Below, piece by piece: positions 1-8,697 of a stretch of 38,223 nucleotides of DNA. The notes beneath the pieces are model-generated. The model saw nothing but the letters and a program-made list of their open reading frames with translations, had not been told where the DNA came from and ran no database searches. This DNA is from Microgenomates group bacterium RBG_16_45_19. GTDB lineage: Bacteria; Patescibacteriota; Microgenomatia; UBA1400; RBG-16-45-19. Within the stretch, counting starts at the first letter, position 1. The number at the start of each line of letters is the position of its first letter. The position numbers and the translations under genes were made by a program. The stretch is taken from positions 42,703 to 80,925 of the forward strand of contig MHDC01000014.1 in the NCBI GenBank assembly GCA_001803415.1. Reading direction: 5' to 3'.

Positions 1-11
1 GATAGGATTGT

Positions 12-160
12 CGCCCCGCCACCTGCCCGAATACTTGGAGGGCAGAACACCAAAGAAAAATGTTCTTTCCTTTTTAAAAGAAATTGGTCGCGCGCAAATC
101 CGAAAAGCAAGGAACATTTTTCTTTGGTGTCCGCCGAGTCCGCGAGGCGGTGGCGGGGCG
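12..160. repeat. Nested inverted-repeat (hairpin) element
   Basis: A perfect 12-bp inverted repeat (CGCCCCGCCACC at 12-23, complement at 149-160) encloses a second perfect 19-bp inverted repeat (47-65 with 112-130). A small hairpin TGCCC/GGGCA lies between the left arms. The loop holds a CGCGCGCAAATCCG stretch like the centre of the elements at about 7047-7137 and 8698-8815. It may be a miniature mobile element or a structured RNA. No coding content is convincing here, and I see nothing else in 161-384. Confidence 0.6.
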
Positions 161-384
161 TCCTCATTCGTGGGGGTTCTCCGCAAAATGGGTTCTGACT
201 TTTTCAAACAAACACCACCCTATGTCCACCACTCACTCTCAGCCCGAGAAAACGCCGCGCCATGACGACCGCGGCCGCCAGACAGGTGAAAATCTCCGGT
301 CATGCCGCTTTAAACTGATCAGCTCTAATCTGACCTTGGGTGAAATCGAGGTCAGAAATGATAGCTTTAAGCACTATCGCCAAC

Positions 385-1311
385 TCAAGTTTTGGGTGGA
401 CCGTAAATAATGATTTCGTGAGACTGCTTGATGTGATTATCGCCTTTCCGAATGCGATTGGCCCCGATTCTGGTTTCGCCCTGGCCCATGGTATATTGCC
501 AGCTGGGGAAAAATTGCTCAAAATCCTGATAGTAATGCCTGATGGTCTCACAATTATTGTAAGACAGGATAAAACCACCCCGATGTTTGATTAGCAACTC
601 CCGCAGGGCTTTATGAGGAAAACCTTTATGGTGTACCGGGACATTGCGCATTGGGTAAATCCCTTTAAACATTTTCGAATCCTGACCGATATAATACGGC
701 GGATCGCAATAAAGAAAGTCATGGGGATGGTTTTTGATCACCTCCCTAAAATCAGCGCAGCCGACTGTTAACTGACCCGGTTCAAAATCTCGAATGCGTT
801 CGATCATCCGTTGATACCTAGTGTCATCTAAATAAATCTTTGACGCCCAACCCATAAATCCGGGTCCGTAAGACAAATTAAAATTATAAACAAAATAGAC
901 CGCTAAGGTTTCCGAATCGAGTTTGACTTTTTGCCACCAGACATCATTCAAGATCAACCTGATTTTTTCAAAGGTGGTTTTATTCGGTTTTAACTTCCTG
1001 AGTTTAGCATAGAGCCACCGCGGTTTTTCGATTTGAAATTTCCAATAGTTACCGAGAATGTTAAAAATATCATAGCCGATGACTTCCAATCCCAGTTCTT
1101 TAGTTAAGGCAATTTCCACTGACCCACCGCCAAAAAAAGGTGAGATCACTTTGGTGATCTGCTCCGGCAGTAATTCCACCACGTAGCCTACGGCTAAACT
1201 CTTACCCCCCGCATACCGAATCGGTGATAAAGCCACCCGTTTATATTTATTTTGACTATGGGGATTTTGGCTTTTGATCCGCTTTAAAAAATCCGCTTTT
1301 CGAGAGCCCAT
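385..1311 (-). CDS. D12-class DNA adenine N6-methyltransferase
   Basis: Methylates adenine N6 in a specific DNA sequence using S-adenosylmethionine. Visible motifs are YAGGKS near residue 35 (AdoMet binding, typical of the Dam/D12 class), the following PFFGGGS loop, and the catalytic CDPPYY motif near residue 185. At 308 aa from the start chosen here it has the usual length of the family. The ORF track extends to a TTG at 1416, but that would overlap the divergent gene starting at 1375 and its promoter. The ATG at 1311 has a GGGTGG sequence just upstream; the ATG at 1362 is the alternative. No restriction endonuclease is adjacent, so it is probably an orphan enzyme acting in regulation, repair or phage defence. 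The recognition site cannot be read from the sequence. Confidence 0.88.
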   Translation of the reverse strand: MGSRKADFLKRIKSQNPHSQNKYKRVALSPIRYAGGKSLAVGYVVELLPEQITKVISPFFGGGSVEIALTKELGLEVIGYDIFNILGNYWKFQIEKPRWLYAKLRKLKPNKTTFEKIRLILNDVWWQKVKLDSETLAVYFVYNFNLSYGPGFMGWASKIYLDDTRYQRMIERIRDFEPGQLTVGCADFREVIKNHPHDFLYCDPPYYIGQDSKMFKGIYPMRNVPVHHKGFPHKALRELLIKHRGGFILSYNNCETIRHYYQDFEQFFPSWQYTMGQGETRIGANRIRKGDNHIKQSHEIIIYGPPKT

Positions 1312-1339
1312 ATACCACCCAAGAATATACGAAAATAGC

Positions 1340-1368
1340 TTGCAATGCCACTGCTGCCCCATTAGACT
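1340..1368 (+). promoter_or_regulatory. Promoter for a leaderless transcript (protease gene)
   Basis: A -35 box TTGCAA (1340-1345), a 17-bp spacer and a -10 box TAGACT (1363-1368) are followed after exactly 6 nt by the ATG at 1375. Transcription would start at or next to the A of the start codon. The same 6-nt spacing recurs at six other genes in the window. Confidence 0.6.
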
Positions 1369-1374
1369 CAACCT

Positions 1375-1968
1375 ATGGAAACCACCGCCACTTTTCCCAC
1401 CACCAGCCCGGGTCAATCCCTGGCCGCTTTGGTTAAAGCCTTTACCATTGCCTTGTCCCTTTGCCTTTTAGTCACGGCCTTAGTCTGGACCTATACCCGC
1501 TTCGCCCATTCCCAAACCTTTTCGGCGGCTCTGCCCCCCCAGGTTGAACCGTTAGCTTCGATTCCCTACACCTCGGCCAAAAATCCGGACCTCGGCAGTT
1601 ACTTAGTCCCCTTAATCACTATGCCCGTCACCATCAATGGCTTTAACCAAAATGTCACTTTTCTTTTGGATACCGGGGCCATCATCACCACCCTGCCCTT
1701 AAGTTACGCTCAGGCAGCCAATCTCAATCTTAACGAACTCCCCCGTATGATCCTGGCTAGTTTAACTTCCCAAACTGTCTTTGGTTACTTGACCACCATG
1801 GAAGCCGATCTCAATCATCACTCCTTAAACCTCCCCGTCAGTTTCGCTTCCATCGATACCCCGGTCTTAGGCCGCCATGGCTTCCTCGACACTTACACCG
1901 TCGTTCTGGACCACGTTAATCAAACCGTCATCATCGCCGGCACCGCCTCGCCGCCTTTAGCCAATTAA
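1375..1968 (+). CDS. Membrane-anchored retropepsin-like aspartic protease
   Basis: A 197-aa protein with an N-terminal membrane helix (about residues 22-40) and an extracytoplasmic domain with the hallmarks of single-domain retroviral-type aspartyl proteases. These are a beta strand leading into the catalytic DTGA (residues 99-102) and, later, the G-x-x-G-F-L-D segment followed by a hydrophobic VVLDH strand, as in bacterial gag-asp relatives. Such enzymes act as dimers with one Asp from each chain. It starts immediately behind a -35/-10 promoter and has no Shine-Dalgarno sequence. The next gene begins 3 nt after its stop, so the two form an operon. The substrate is unknown; processing of envelope proteins is an inference. 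The fold assignment is good, activity untested. Confidence 0.8.
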   Translation: METTATFPTTSPGQSLAALVKAFTIALSLCLLVTALVWTYTRFAHSQTFSAALPPQVEPLASIPYTSAKNPDLGSYLVPLITMPVTINGFNQNVTFLLDTGAIITTLPLSYAQAANLNLNELPRMILASLTSQTVFGYLTTMEADLNHHSLNLPVSFASIDTPVLGRHGFLDTYTVVLDHVNQTVIIAGTASPPLAN

Positions 1969-1971
1969 GCT

Positions 1972-2709
1972 ATGCCCAATTTACTCCATCGTCTCTCTTG
2001 GCCTCAAGTTATCGTCATTAACCTCACCCTCTTGGTTTTCGCTGCCTATGTCTTTATCCAGGGTGCCTTAACCGAGTCCACTCGCACCACTTCCACCGCC
2101 GCCCCCAGCCTGCCGACGCCCTCGGCCACCCCGGTCTATCCCCTCCCGCCCCCCCAAATTACGGCCGTCGAATACTTTTATGCCAAACCCGGTGACCAAG
2201 TCCGCTTACGGGGTACCAATTTCGGCGCCGCCCCATGGGACAGCCAACTTCAGTTAGGTCCGATCATCATCCCTCGAGACTTAATCCTTAATTGGACTGA
2301 TAATCTCATCGATCTCATCGTCCCGGCTACCGGAGCCACCAATCCTATAAATTTAACCGTCAATCAACGCCAGGTGACCGGACCGATTCTCTCGGTTTAC
2401 TACGCTTTAAGCGACCCCCACCTAAGTTTCCAAACCAATCCAGCCGGCCATGCCCTCTACCTTAATAACGCTCCGGCCAACACCAGTCTTACTTTAAAAC
2501 TCAGTCCCACCCTTCGCCTCGAAACTATCGGTACCCCGGTTATTAGTCCCGCCGACACGGTTACCGTTTATCAGTTTTCGGTCAGTTCACCTCGCCAACC
2601 ACTGCTCAACGTTGCCCAAACCTTCATTCCCAGTGAAGCTTATCTTCAAGACACCGCTTCTCGGACCTTCTTACCCCTCTACCTGGACGCCCTTACCCTC
2701 ACGCCCTGA
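1972..2709 (+). CDS. Membrane-anchored IPT/TIG-like surface protein
   Basis: A 245-aa protein with a short cytoplasmic N terminus, one membrane helix (about residues 12-31), a Ser/Thr/Pro-rich linker, then a domain beginning ITAVEYFYAKPGD with RLRGTNFG. This matches the IPT/TIG immunoglobulin-like fold (strand, G-x-x-V-x-L-x-G-x-x-F-G). The C-terminal half (from about residue 150) is beta-rich and unrecognised. The gene starts 3 nt after the protease stop and has no ribosome binding site, so translation probably depends on coupling. Its last 39 nt overlap the 3' end of the convergent obg gene. It uses TGA as its stop, which argues against a recoded UGA. It may be a partner or substrate of the protease. 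Confidence 0.65.
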   Translation: MPNLLHRLSWPQVIVINLTLLVFAAYVFIQGALTESTRTTSTAAPSLPTPSATPVYPLPPPQITAVEYFYAKPGDQVRLRGTNFGAAPWDSQLQLGPIIIPRDLILNWTDNLIDLIVPATGATNPINLTVNQRQVTGPILSVYYALSDPHLSFQTNPAGHALYLNNAPANTSLTLKLSPTLRLETIGTPVISPADTVTVYQFSVSSPRQPLLNVAQTFIPSEAYLQDTASRTFLPLYLDALTLTP

Positions 2710-3801
2710 TGCTTCAGTCACCACCTGGATTAATTTAGCCAGACCCTCATGAGTCACCGCCGAAATGGCAATCAAACTGATCCCCTTTGCCCTAAAATAA
2801 GCTTGAAGCTGGTTGCTTATATCTTGTAGCAAATCAACTTTATTCACCACCACTATCTCCGGCTTAGTCAATAACTTAGGGCTGTACTGCCCCAATTCTT
2901 GACGCACCGTCTGATAATTTTTCCACAATGTCTCTGCTAAAAAATCATCGTTTGCTATTTCCTGTTCATTGTTACCTGCCAGCACATGCACTAATACCCG
3001 ACATCGCTCAATATGCCGCAAAAAATCTGTCCCCAAACCCTTACCCCGATGGGCATCCTCGATTAGCCCGGGAATATCCGCTATGACTATGGGTTTTATT
3101 CCACCCCCGGGGTGAAAAGCACTCACACCCCGGGAGTGAGGATACCCCATGTTCATGACGCCTAAGTTGGGTGACAGAGTGGTAAACGGGTAATCGGCAA
3201 TTTCCGGCCTGGCCTTGGTCAACACCGAAAGCAGGGTACTTTTACCGACGTTCGGTAAACCGATCAAGCCGACATCGGCTAACAATTTCAACTCTAGCTT
3301 AATTCTTTTTACCTCACCCGGCGTCCCCGGTTCGGCTATTTTCGGTGTCGTCTCCAGCGAACTCTTAAAAGCCGCGTTCCCTCGACCGCCCTTTCCCCCC
3401 TGGGCTACTCTCACCCTCTGCCCTGATTCATGCAAATCCGCTAACTCCTCCCCCTTCACGGCCGTCTGTGCCTCAATCTTGATTCTTGATTCTTGATTCT
3501 TGATTCTAACCTGCGTGCCTACCGGCACCTTAATCACCAAATCTTCAGCGTTTTTGCCGTGTTTGTCCCGTGGTAAACCCCTGCCCCCGGCCTTGGCCTC
3601 AAATCTATCCTTACCGGAAAAAAACCTCAAAGTATTAAAGTTGTTATCCGCCTCTAACCAGATCGACCCACCCTGGCCGCCATCGCCACCGTCCGGTCCA
3701 CCTTTGCGTACTTGCCGATCCCGGTGAAAGGATATCGCTCCGACTCCACCCCGACCGGCTCTGACTTCAAACTCCGCCACATCGATCAGGTTTTGCTTCA
3801 T
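2671..3801 (-). CDS. obg: GTPase Obg, lacking the C-terminal OCT domain
   Basis: Essential ribosome-associated GTPase of 50S assembly and stress signalling. The N-terminal glycine-rich Obg fold (AGRGGVGAISFHRD, GGPDGGDGG) is followed by the G domain with GLPNVGKST (G1), DIPGLIEDA (G3) and NKVDLL (G4), ending near the SAV motif (G5). The chain stops there, so the OCT domain of longer Obg proteins is absent. I take the ATG at 3801 (MKQNLIDV) because it aligns with the normal Obg start; the track's GTG at 3813 overlaps the upstream stop. An insertion in the Obg fold is encoded by four tandem 7-nt repeats (3479-3506). The gene follows the M23 endopeptidase almost directly, suggesting co-transcription. 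Confidence 0.95.
   Translation of the reverse strand: MKQNLIDVAEFEVRAGRGGVGAISFHRDRQVRKGGPDGGDGGQGGSIWLEADNNFNTLRFFSGKDRFEAKAGGRGLPRDKHGKNAEDLVIKVPVGTQVRIKNQESRIKIEAQTAVKGEELADLHESGQRVRVAQGGKGGRGNAAFKSSLETTPKIAEPGTPGEVKRIKLELKLLADVGLIGLPNVGKSTLLSVLTKARPEIADYPFTTLSPNLGVMNMGYPHSRGVSAFHPGGGIKPIVIADIPGLIEDAHRGKGLGTDFLRHIERCRVLVHVLAGNNEQEIANDDFLAETLWKNYQTVRQELGQYSPKLLTKPEIVVVNKVDLLQDISNQLQAYFRAKGISLIAISAVTHEGLAKLIQVVTEASGREGKGVQVEG
3479..3506. repeat. Heptanucleotide tandem repeat inside obg (TTGATTC x4)
   Basis: Four perfect copies of TTGATTC on the + strand (GAATCAA on the coding strand). The encoded residues, around KNQESRIK, lie in a loop of the Obg fold between VPVGTQV and the GEELADL segment, and most Obg proteins lack them. 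Seven is not a multiple of three, so gain or loss of one copy would shift the reading frame. Confidence 0.95.
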
Positions 3802-3812
3802 GTGTCCAGTCA

Positions 3813-4925
3813 CTACTTTAGAAAATTCAAGGGATTTTGCAAGACGCCGCCAGCTCTAATCTCAAAATGTAGATGGACGCCGGTACTTCTCCCGGTCGAA
3901 CCCATCTGACCAATAACGTCGCCCCGATTAATTGTCTGACCGGACACGACCGACACTTTACTCATATGACCATACAGCGTCTGGTAGCCGTTGCCATGAT
4001 CAATCATCACTCGGTTGCCGTAACCATAGTTATCCGCCCAACCGGCGACGGTCACCCGACCGCTGTCGGCCGCCAAAATCGACCCACCAGCCTTGTTCGA
4101 AATATCAATCGCTTTATGATAGAACCGATAATTCTGGGAAATCCCACCCGACGCCGGCCAGACAAAACTCCCTAATGCTGACACTACCCCGGCATCCGGT
4201 GTCAGAATCTTCGCCAGCGACGACTGCGGCGATACCGGCACCACCTCGGGCATAACGCCGTCCGGCACCATCAAGACTTGACCGACAGCCAAGGCAAAAG
4301 TCTCATCATTGGTGAAAGTGTTAAAGGGGTAGTCCACCATTCCCTGAGGATTAGTCTCATATTTCTTGGCAATCGAGTACACCGTCTCACCCTTTTTGAC
4401 TTTATGAATCACCCCATCCACCGGCGGAATCTTTAAATTCTGCTCCGCTCGAATGGCTACCTTCTCGTTGTCCAATCCGTTCGCCCACAAAATGGTATCA
4501 ATGCTTAAATTAAACTTTTCGGCAATTTGGGATAACGTCTCACCTTCCTGCACCGAGTAATCCAAAATTTCGCCGCCTCGGTATTCTAAGACTCCTTCAC
4601 CCGATTGGGTGGTCATGCCCATCCCGTACATTTCCTCGGTACTCATGCCCAAAATCTGAGACCGAGGCAAGTCACTCTGAGAAATCGCATCTTCCTGAGC
4701 CCGGATAATGACCGGCCCCACCGTCACCCCGAAAAATAACAACCCCACCATGCCGGCGTGGACCACCGGCCGGGCGTATTTACCCCGACGCTGATACAAG
4801 ACATCGACTACTACCCCTTTACCCAACTCAAAATGTCGGTACCAGCGGTAGGTTTTACGATACAGGTAACTCCACCAGAAGTCCCAAAATTCCTGAAACT
4901 CGTCAACAAACTTCGGCCGTTTCAT
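3813..4925 (-). CDS. Membrane-anchored LysM-M23 peptidoglycan endopeptidase
   Basis: Zinc metallopeptidase expected to cut peptide cross-bridges of peptidoglycan outside the membrane. Order: cytoplasmic N terminus, a membrane helix (about residues 55-75), LysM 1 (YSVQEGETLSQIAEKF), LysM 2 (HKVKKGETVYSIAKKY), then the C-terminal M23/LytM domain. The zinc-binding pattern is intact (HKAID and HLHFE, plus YGHMS). The track begins at a TTG (4931); the ATG at 4925 is preferred, giving 370 aa. A TAAGAT box lies 5 nt before that ATG. It lies directly upstream of obg, with stop and obg start region touching. Likely roles are cell separation or wall remodelling. Pro/Thr-poor, G-rich coding is typical of this strand. 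Confidence 0.93.
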   Translation of the reverse strand: MKRPKFVDEFQEFWDFWWSYLYRKTYRWYRHFELGKGVVVDVLYQRRGKYARPVVHAGMVGLLFFGVTVGPVIIRAQEDAISQSDLPRSQILGMSTEEMYGMGMTTQSGEGVLEYRGGEILDYSVQEGETLSQIAEKFNLSIDTILWANGLDNEKVAIRAEQNLKIPPVDGVIHKVKKGETVYSIAKKYETNPQGMVDYPFNTFTNDETFALAVGQVLMVPDGVMPEVVPVSPQSSLAKILTPDAGVVSALGSFVWPASGGISQNYRFYHKAIDISNKAGGSILAADSGRVTVAGWADNYGYGNRVMIDHGNGYQTLYGHMSKVSVVSGQTINRGDVIGQMGSTGRSTGVHLHFEIRAGGVLQNPLNFLK

Positions 4926-4997
4926 CGTCAATCTTATGGCAACTCTTCATCCTAGCAGACTACTCGGTTAAACACAACTCCGCCCCAACGACTACTA

Positions 4998-6323
4998 TTA
5001 CCCGTTCTTGAGAGTCGCTAAAAAGTCTTTATTCGACTTGGTCTTACGCAGCCGTTCGATCAACACCTCGGTCCGTTCTTCTTCGTTGAGCATGTCAAAC
5101 ATCCGGTGCATGAGGACTATTGATTGATAGGTGGTCGAATCGAATAACAGGTCATCCCGGCGCGTCCCCGATTTCTGCACCTCAATTGACGGAAACACCC
5201 GTCGATTGGCCAGTTTCCGCGACAAGTGCAGTTCTTGGTTACCGGTGCCCTTAAATTCCTCATAAATCAAATCATCCATCCGCGAGCCGGTCTCTACCAA
5301 AGCCGTACCCACAATCGTCAACGAGCCACCGACCTCAAAATTACGGGCAGCTCCAAAGAAACGTTTCGGTGGGTACAAAGCTGCCGGGTCAAAACCGCCG
5401 GACAGCGTCCGTCCCGAGGTCGGAATGGCTAAGTTATACGCCCGGGCTAACCTGGTAATTGAATCCATTAAGATGACTACTTCTCCACCCATTTCCACTA
5501 GGCGTTTAGCTCGTTCCAAAGCCAGCTCGGCGATCCTGGTTTGGTCTTGCGGAGGCTCATCGAAATTGGAGGCTGCCACTTCACCCTTGCTACCGGTCAC
5601 TGCCATAATATGCCTGGATATATCGGTTACTTCTTCCGGTCTCTCCCCGATTAACACGGCCATCAAATGACATTCCGGATGGTTCTTGGCCACTCCCGTG
5701 GCAATATCCTTTAAAACTGTTGTTTTGCCGGCTTTAGGAGGGGACACCACCATTGCCCGCTGCCCTTTACCGATTGGCGCCACCAGATCAATAATCCGAT
5801 TGGACATGGGTTCGGTTCCCAACTCCAAATTTAACCGCTCATTCGGATAGACCGGGGTTAGTCTGGTGAAATCAGGCCTTTTAGCCGCTTCTTCCACACT
5901 TTTACCATTAATGGAATCGACTCTGAGTAAACCCCAATAACGTTCGTTTTCTTTGGGGCGTCTGGCCGGTCCCTCCACCAAATCCCCCGGCCTTAGCCGG
6001 AATCGCCTTACTTGCGAACCCGAAATATAAGCGTCTTTATCGTTAGTCCGGTAATCACCCCTTAACACTCCTGAACCGTCCTGCCTTAAATCCAACATGC
6101 CTTTGATCGTCTCGGTCGGTAAACCGGCATCGGGAATGATCCGCCCATCAACCTGGCCATCAAAATGTTCCATCGGCCGGTCGTCATAGGTTACCCCCCG
6201 TCGCTGGGCTGCCCGCATTTTGGTGATGTTGACCACCCGCGGCCGGGGCCGATAGCCTTCATCCGGCAGTGGAGCTGGTGACAAATCTGAATAACTCGCT
6301 TGGCTCATTTTAGCCCGAACCAT
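4998..6323 (-). CDS. rho: Transcription termination factor Rho, short N terminus
   Basis: Hexameric RNA-dependent ATPase/helicase that ends transcription. The cold-shock-type RNA-binding domain ([30 protein letters not shown]) is followed by the RecA-like motor with Walker A PPKAGKTT, Walker [17 protein letters not shown] and the Q-loop/R-loop region. Only about 70 poorly conserved residues (rich in Pro and Arg) precede the RNA-binding domain, so the usual N-terminal helical bundle is missing. The ATG at 6323 has GGAGG 5 nt upstream. No terminator hairpin is evident between rho and the M23 gene. The assignment is certain; loss of the N-terminal module is read from the alignable motifs. Confidence 0.97.
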   Translation of the reverse strand: MVRAKMSQASYSDLSPAPLPDEGYRPRPRVVNITKMRAAQRRGVTYDDRPMEHFDGQVDGRIIPDAGLPTETIKGMLDLRQDGSGVLRGDYRTNDKDAYISGSQVRRFRLRPGDLVEGPARRPKENERYWGLLRVDSINGKSVEEAAKRPDFTRLTPVYPNERLNLELGTEPMSNRIIDLVAPIGKGQRAMVVSPPKAGKTTVLKDIATGVAKNHPECHLMAVLIGERPEEVTDISRHIMAVTGSKGEVAASNFDEPPQDQTRIAELALERAKRLVEMGGEVVILMDSITRLARAYNLAIPTSGRTLSGGFDPAALYPPKRFFGAARNFEVGGSLTIVGTALVETGSRMDDLIYEEFKGTGNQELHLSRKLANRRVFPSIEVQKSGTRRDDLLFDSTTYQSIVLMHRMFDMLNEEERTEVLIERLRKTKSNKDFLATLKNG

Positions 6324-6463
6324 AATCGCCTCCTCGAGGAAAAATTAATATCTGCCACATCCAAAAAAGTCATTTCTTAACCTGAAAGTTTAACGGGAAA
6401 CCTTGCTTCAGAAAGCTACGCTATTATCCTCGACTAAACTCTCCCTGTCAAGTCGGCTAAATT

Positions 6464-6640
6464 TTATTCTCCCTTGACGACCGTCTGCCACGCTTGGGAG
6501 TTGACGCTGGTGTTCAGTCCCATACTGCCAATCACGGCGATCATTACCCCAATCAATAAAGCCAATATGGCTGCTTGCAAGGCAAACTGAAAATTCCGTT
6601 CCGACCCCATCTTCACTTTTCTCGACCGTTTCTTCGCCAT
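6464..6640 (-). CDS. 58-aa single-pass membrane protein (below ORF-track cutoff)
   Basis: Not in the ORF track. The frame reads a strongly basic N terminus (MAKKRSRKVK), one membrane helix of about 20 residues rich in Leu, Ile, Ala and Val, and a short polar tail ending WQTVVKGE. The positive-inside rule places the N terminus in the cytoplasm. The track's 79-aa entry in this stretch is another frame without a coherent hydrophobic profile, whereas this frame looks genuine. It lies between yraN and rho on the same strand. The function is unknown. Confidence 0.6.
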   Translation of the reverse strand: MAKKRSRKVKMGSERNFQFALQAAILALLIGVMIAVIGSMGLNTSVNSQAWQTVVKGE

Positions 6641-6687
6641 AAATCACTATCTAAGAGTATATTCAGGCAGGTGATCGCTTGTCAATT

Positions 6688-7041
6688 CTAGTAGACATTT
6701 TCATAGTGAGTCAGACGCTCTAACTCCCCGCTTGCCTCCAACACCACCGCCACCACGTCAATCCGGCACGGTACATCTTTCCCCTCCAAATACCTCATTG
6801 CCATTTGTTGCACCTTCCCCAGTTTCCCCTGCCCCACCATCTCCTCCGGTGTGCCTAAGTTTGTCCCGGTTTTAGCTTTTACTTCCACAAACACCAAGGT
6901 TTTACCGTCTTGAGCGATAATATCTATTTCCCCAAACTTATTCCCCCAATTCTGTTCCAGGATTTTGTACCCTTTCTCCCGCAACACCGCCACAGCCAAA
7001 GCTTCCGCCTTTTTTCCCGTCTGCCGATTAAATTGCTTCAT
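6688..7041 (-). CDS. yraN: YraN family (UPF0102) endonuclease-like protein
   Basis: A 117-aa protein with the compact PD-(D/E)xK nuclease-like fold of YraN. The N-terminal helix contains GKKAEALAVAVL, followed by GEIDIIA and FVEVKAK, which carry the expected metal-binding acidic and lysine residues. The length is standard. Family members are repeatedly found next to dprA and comM, as here, and are thought to act in DNA recombination or uptake, though the biochemical role is not settled. A hairpin element separates it from comM. The start is ATG with no clear Shine-Dalgarno; a TATGAT box lies very close upstream. Confidence 0.93.
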   Translation of the reverse strand: MKQFNRQTGKKAEALAVAVLREKGYKILEQNWGNKFGEIDIIAQDGKTLVFVEVKAKTGTNLGTPEEMVGQGKLGKVQQMAMRYLEGKDVPCRIDVVAVVLEASGELERLTHYENVY

Positions 7042-7046
7042 AAAAT

Positions 7047-7137
7047 CATATCGTGCAGGGCTGTCAAAGCGAACGCGCGCAGCCGGAGCCCGCCGTTACG
7101 GCAGGGAGTTCGAGCACGTGAGTCTGACAGCCCGAAC
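7047..7137. repeat. Hairpin element between yraN and comM
   Basis: The left arm (ATCGTGCAGGGCTGTCA near 7050) is an imperfect inverted repeat of the right arm (TGACAGCCCGAACGAT, ending near 7139). The centre has ACGCGCGCA and GGAGCCCGCCG. It shares TCGTGCAGG, GCGCGCA and GAGC-CGTGAG with the element at 8698-8815 on the other side of comM, in the same order. It is therefore a dispersed repeat family rather than a simple terminator. Confidence 0.55.
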
Positions 7138-7142
7138 GATGA

Positions 7143-8684
7143 CTAGGCAATTTGTTTATACTGCAGTGCCTCGGCCATATGCTGCGGCAAAATCTCTTTG
7201 ACCGCCGTTAAATCAGCGATCGTCCGAGCCACTTTGATCAAGCGAAAATAGCTTCTGGCCGAAAAATCGTACTTCTCCACTGCCATCTTCAACAAATTTT
7301 CCGCCTCGGGCGTCAGTTCAGCCAACTGCTTGACCTCTCGATTATGCATCTGTGAGTTAGTATAGATCTTCAAACCCTTAAACCGTTTCGTCTGAATCTC
7401 CCTAGCTTTCATCACCATCACTTTCGCCTCCTGAGAATTTACTCTGTTTCCTGTTTCCGGCTCATTGTTTACTGCTAGCTTCTCCACCTCCACCGCGGCC
7501 ACTTGCACCGTCAAATCAATCCGGTCCAAGATCGGCCCACTGATCCGGTGGCGATACTTGGCAATCATCTTATCCGTGCAGGTGCATGGCCGTCGCGGAT
7601 GACCCAGGTACCCGCAAGGACAAGGATTGATAGCCGCCAGCAGCGTAAAACTGGCCGGATACTTGACGTGACCCGATACCCGGACAATCTCAATCACTCC
7701 GTCTTCCATTGGCTGGCGCAAAGCTTCCAACACCGACCGGGGAAACTCCGGCATTTCGTCCAGGAACAATACCCCCAAATGGGCCAGCGACACCTCACCA
7801 GGCAGGGGATTAGTGCCTCCGCCGATCAAACCCGCCGCTGAAACGCCGTGATGGGGCGAACGAAACGGGCGTTTCTGGACTACCGCCTCCCCAGCCGTCA
7901 ATAAACCGGCAATCGAATAAACCCGGGTCACTTCCAAAGCTTCTTGAGGCGTCAATGGAGGTAGGATGCCCGGTAAAGCCCTGGCCAGCATCGTCTTACC
8001 TGTCCCTGGCGGCCCCCACATCAGTAAGTTGTGTCCTCCCGCTGCGGCAATGATTAACGCCCGCTTCGCCTGCTCCTGTCCGGCAATATCTCTCAAATCA
8101 AACTCCGGCTGGACTTGCTCCAAACTGGTTTCAATCGGCGTGTGCAGTAACGGCGTAATCGGCTTAACTTGGGTCAAATGCACCATTAACTCCGTCATCC
8201 GTTCCACCGGGATCACCTTGATTCCAGGCACGACTTTGGCTTCTTGAGCCGATTCTGCCGGTACCAGAATTAACGACCCCCGCCTTTTCTGGGCAAACAA
8301 GGCCAATAACAGAATCCCCCGCGTCGGCCGCAAACTCCCGTCCAATGATAGTTCGCCATAAAACCAACATTTCGTTAAATCCGTGTTTTTTATCTCTACC
8401 AACCCCCCAGCCACCAACACGCCTACCGCCATGGGTAAATCGTAAGCCGCCCCGTCTTTGGGCAAATCGGCCGGTGCCAGATTAACCGTAATTTTCTTAT
8501 TGGGGAAGGGGAAACCCGAATTGACTAAAGCCGTCTTCACCCGCTCTCGCGCTTCGCCCACCGCTTTACTGGGAAGACCCACAATGGTAAATCCGGGAAA
8601 GCCCTTCTCGGCCACGTCCACTTCCACCGTCACCGGCACCGTCTCCAATCCCAAATTCGCAATTGATTGAATTTTAGTCAGCAT
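7143..8684 (-). CDS. comM: ComM/YifB family AAA+ helicase (Mg-chelatase-like)
   Basis: Hexameric AAA+ branch-migration helicase that extends integration of donor DNA during natural transformation. The N-terminal domain reads VEVDVAEKGFPGFTIVGLP, followed by Walker A GPPGTGKT, Walker B (LFLDEMPEF), an NPCPCGY zinc-type cysteine cluster and the C-terminal Mg_chelatase_C region with SARSYFRLIKVARTIADL. The track's extra 43 N-terminal residues are translated hairpin repeat. The ATG at 8684 has GGAGG 5 nt upstream and matches the family start (MLTKIQSIANLGLE), giving 513 aa. Two GGAAACA heptamers encode part of a variable loop near 7444-7457. It belongs functionally with dprA upstream and yraN downstream. 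Confidence 0.96.
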   Translation of the reverse strand: MLTKIQSIANLGLETVPVTVEVDVAEKGFPGFTIVGLPSKAVGEARERVKTALVNSGFPFPNKKITVNLAPADLPKDGAAYDLPMAVGVLVAGGLVEIKNTDLTKCWFYGELSLDGSLRPTRGILLLALFAQKRRGSLILVPAESAQEAKVVPGIKVIPVERMTELMVHLTQVKPITPLLHTPIETSLEQVQPEFDLRDIAGQEQAKRALIIAAAGGHNLLMWGPPGTGKTMLARALPGILPPLTPQEALEVTRVYSIAGLLTAGEAVVQKRPFRSPHHGVSAAGLIGGGTNPLPGEVSLAHLGVLFLDEMPEFPRSVLEALRQPMEDGVIEIVRVSGHVKYPASFTLLAAINPCPCGYLGHPRRPCTCTDKMIAKYRHRISGPILDRIDLTVQVAAVEVEKLAVNNEPETGNRVNSQEAKVMVMKAREIQTKRFKGLKIYTNSQMHNREVKQLAELTPEAENLLKMAVEKYDFSARSYFRLIKVARTIADLTAVKEILPQHMAEALQYKQIA

Positions 8685-8697
8685 TTTGCCTCCAAAC

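Noticed and set aside
6408-6647. 79-aa minus-strand ORF in the track
   Set aside because: Another frame of the same stretch gives a coherent basic-then-hydrophobic 58-aa membrane protein; this one has no such profile.
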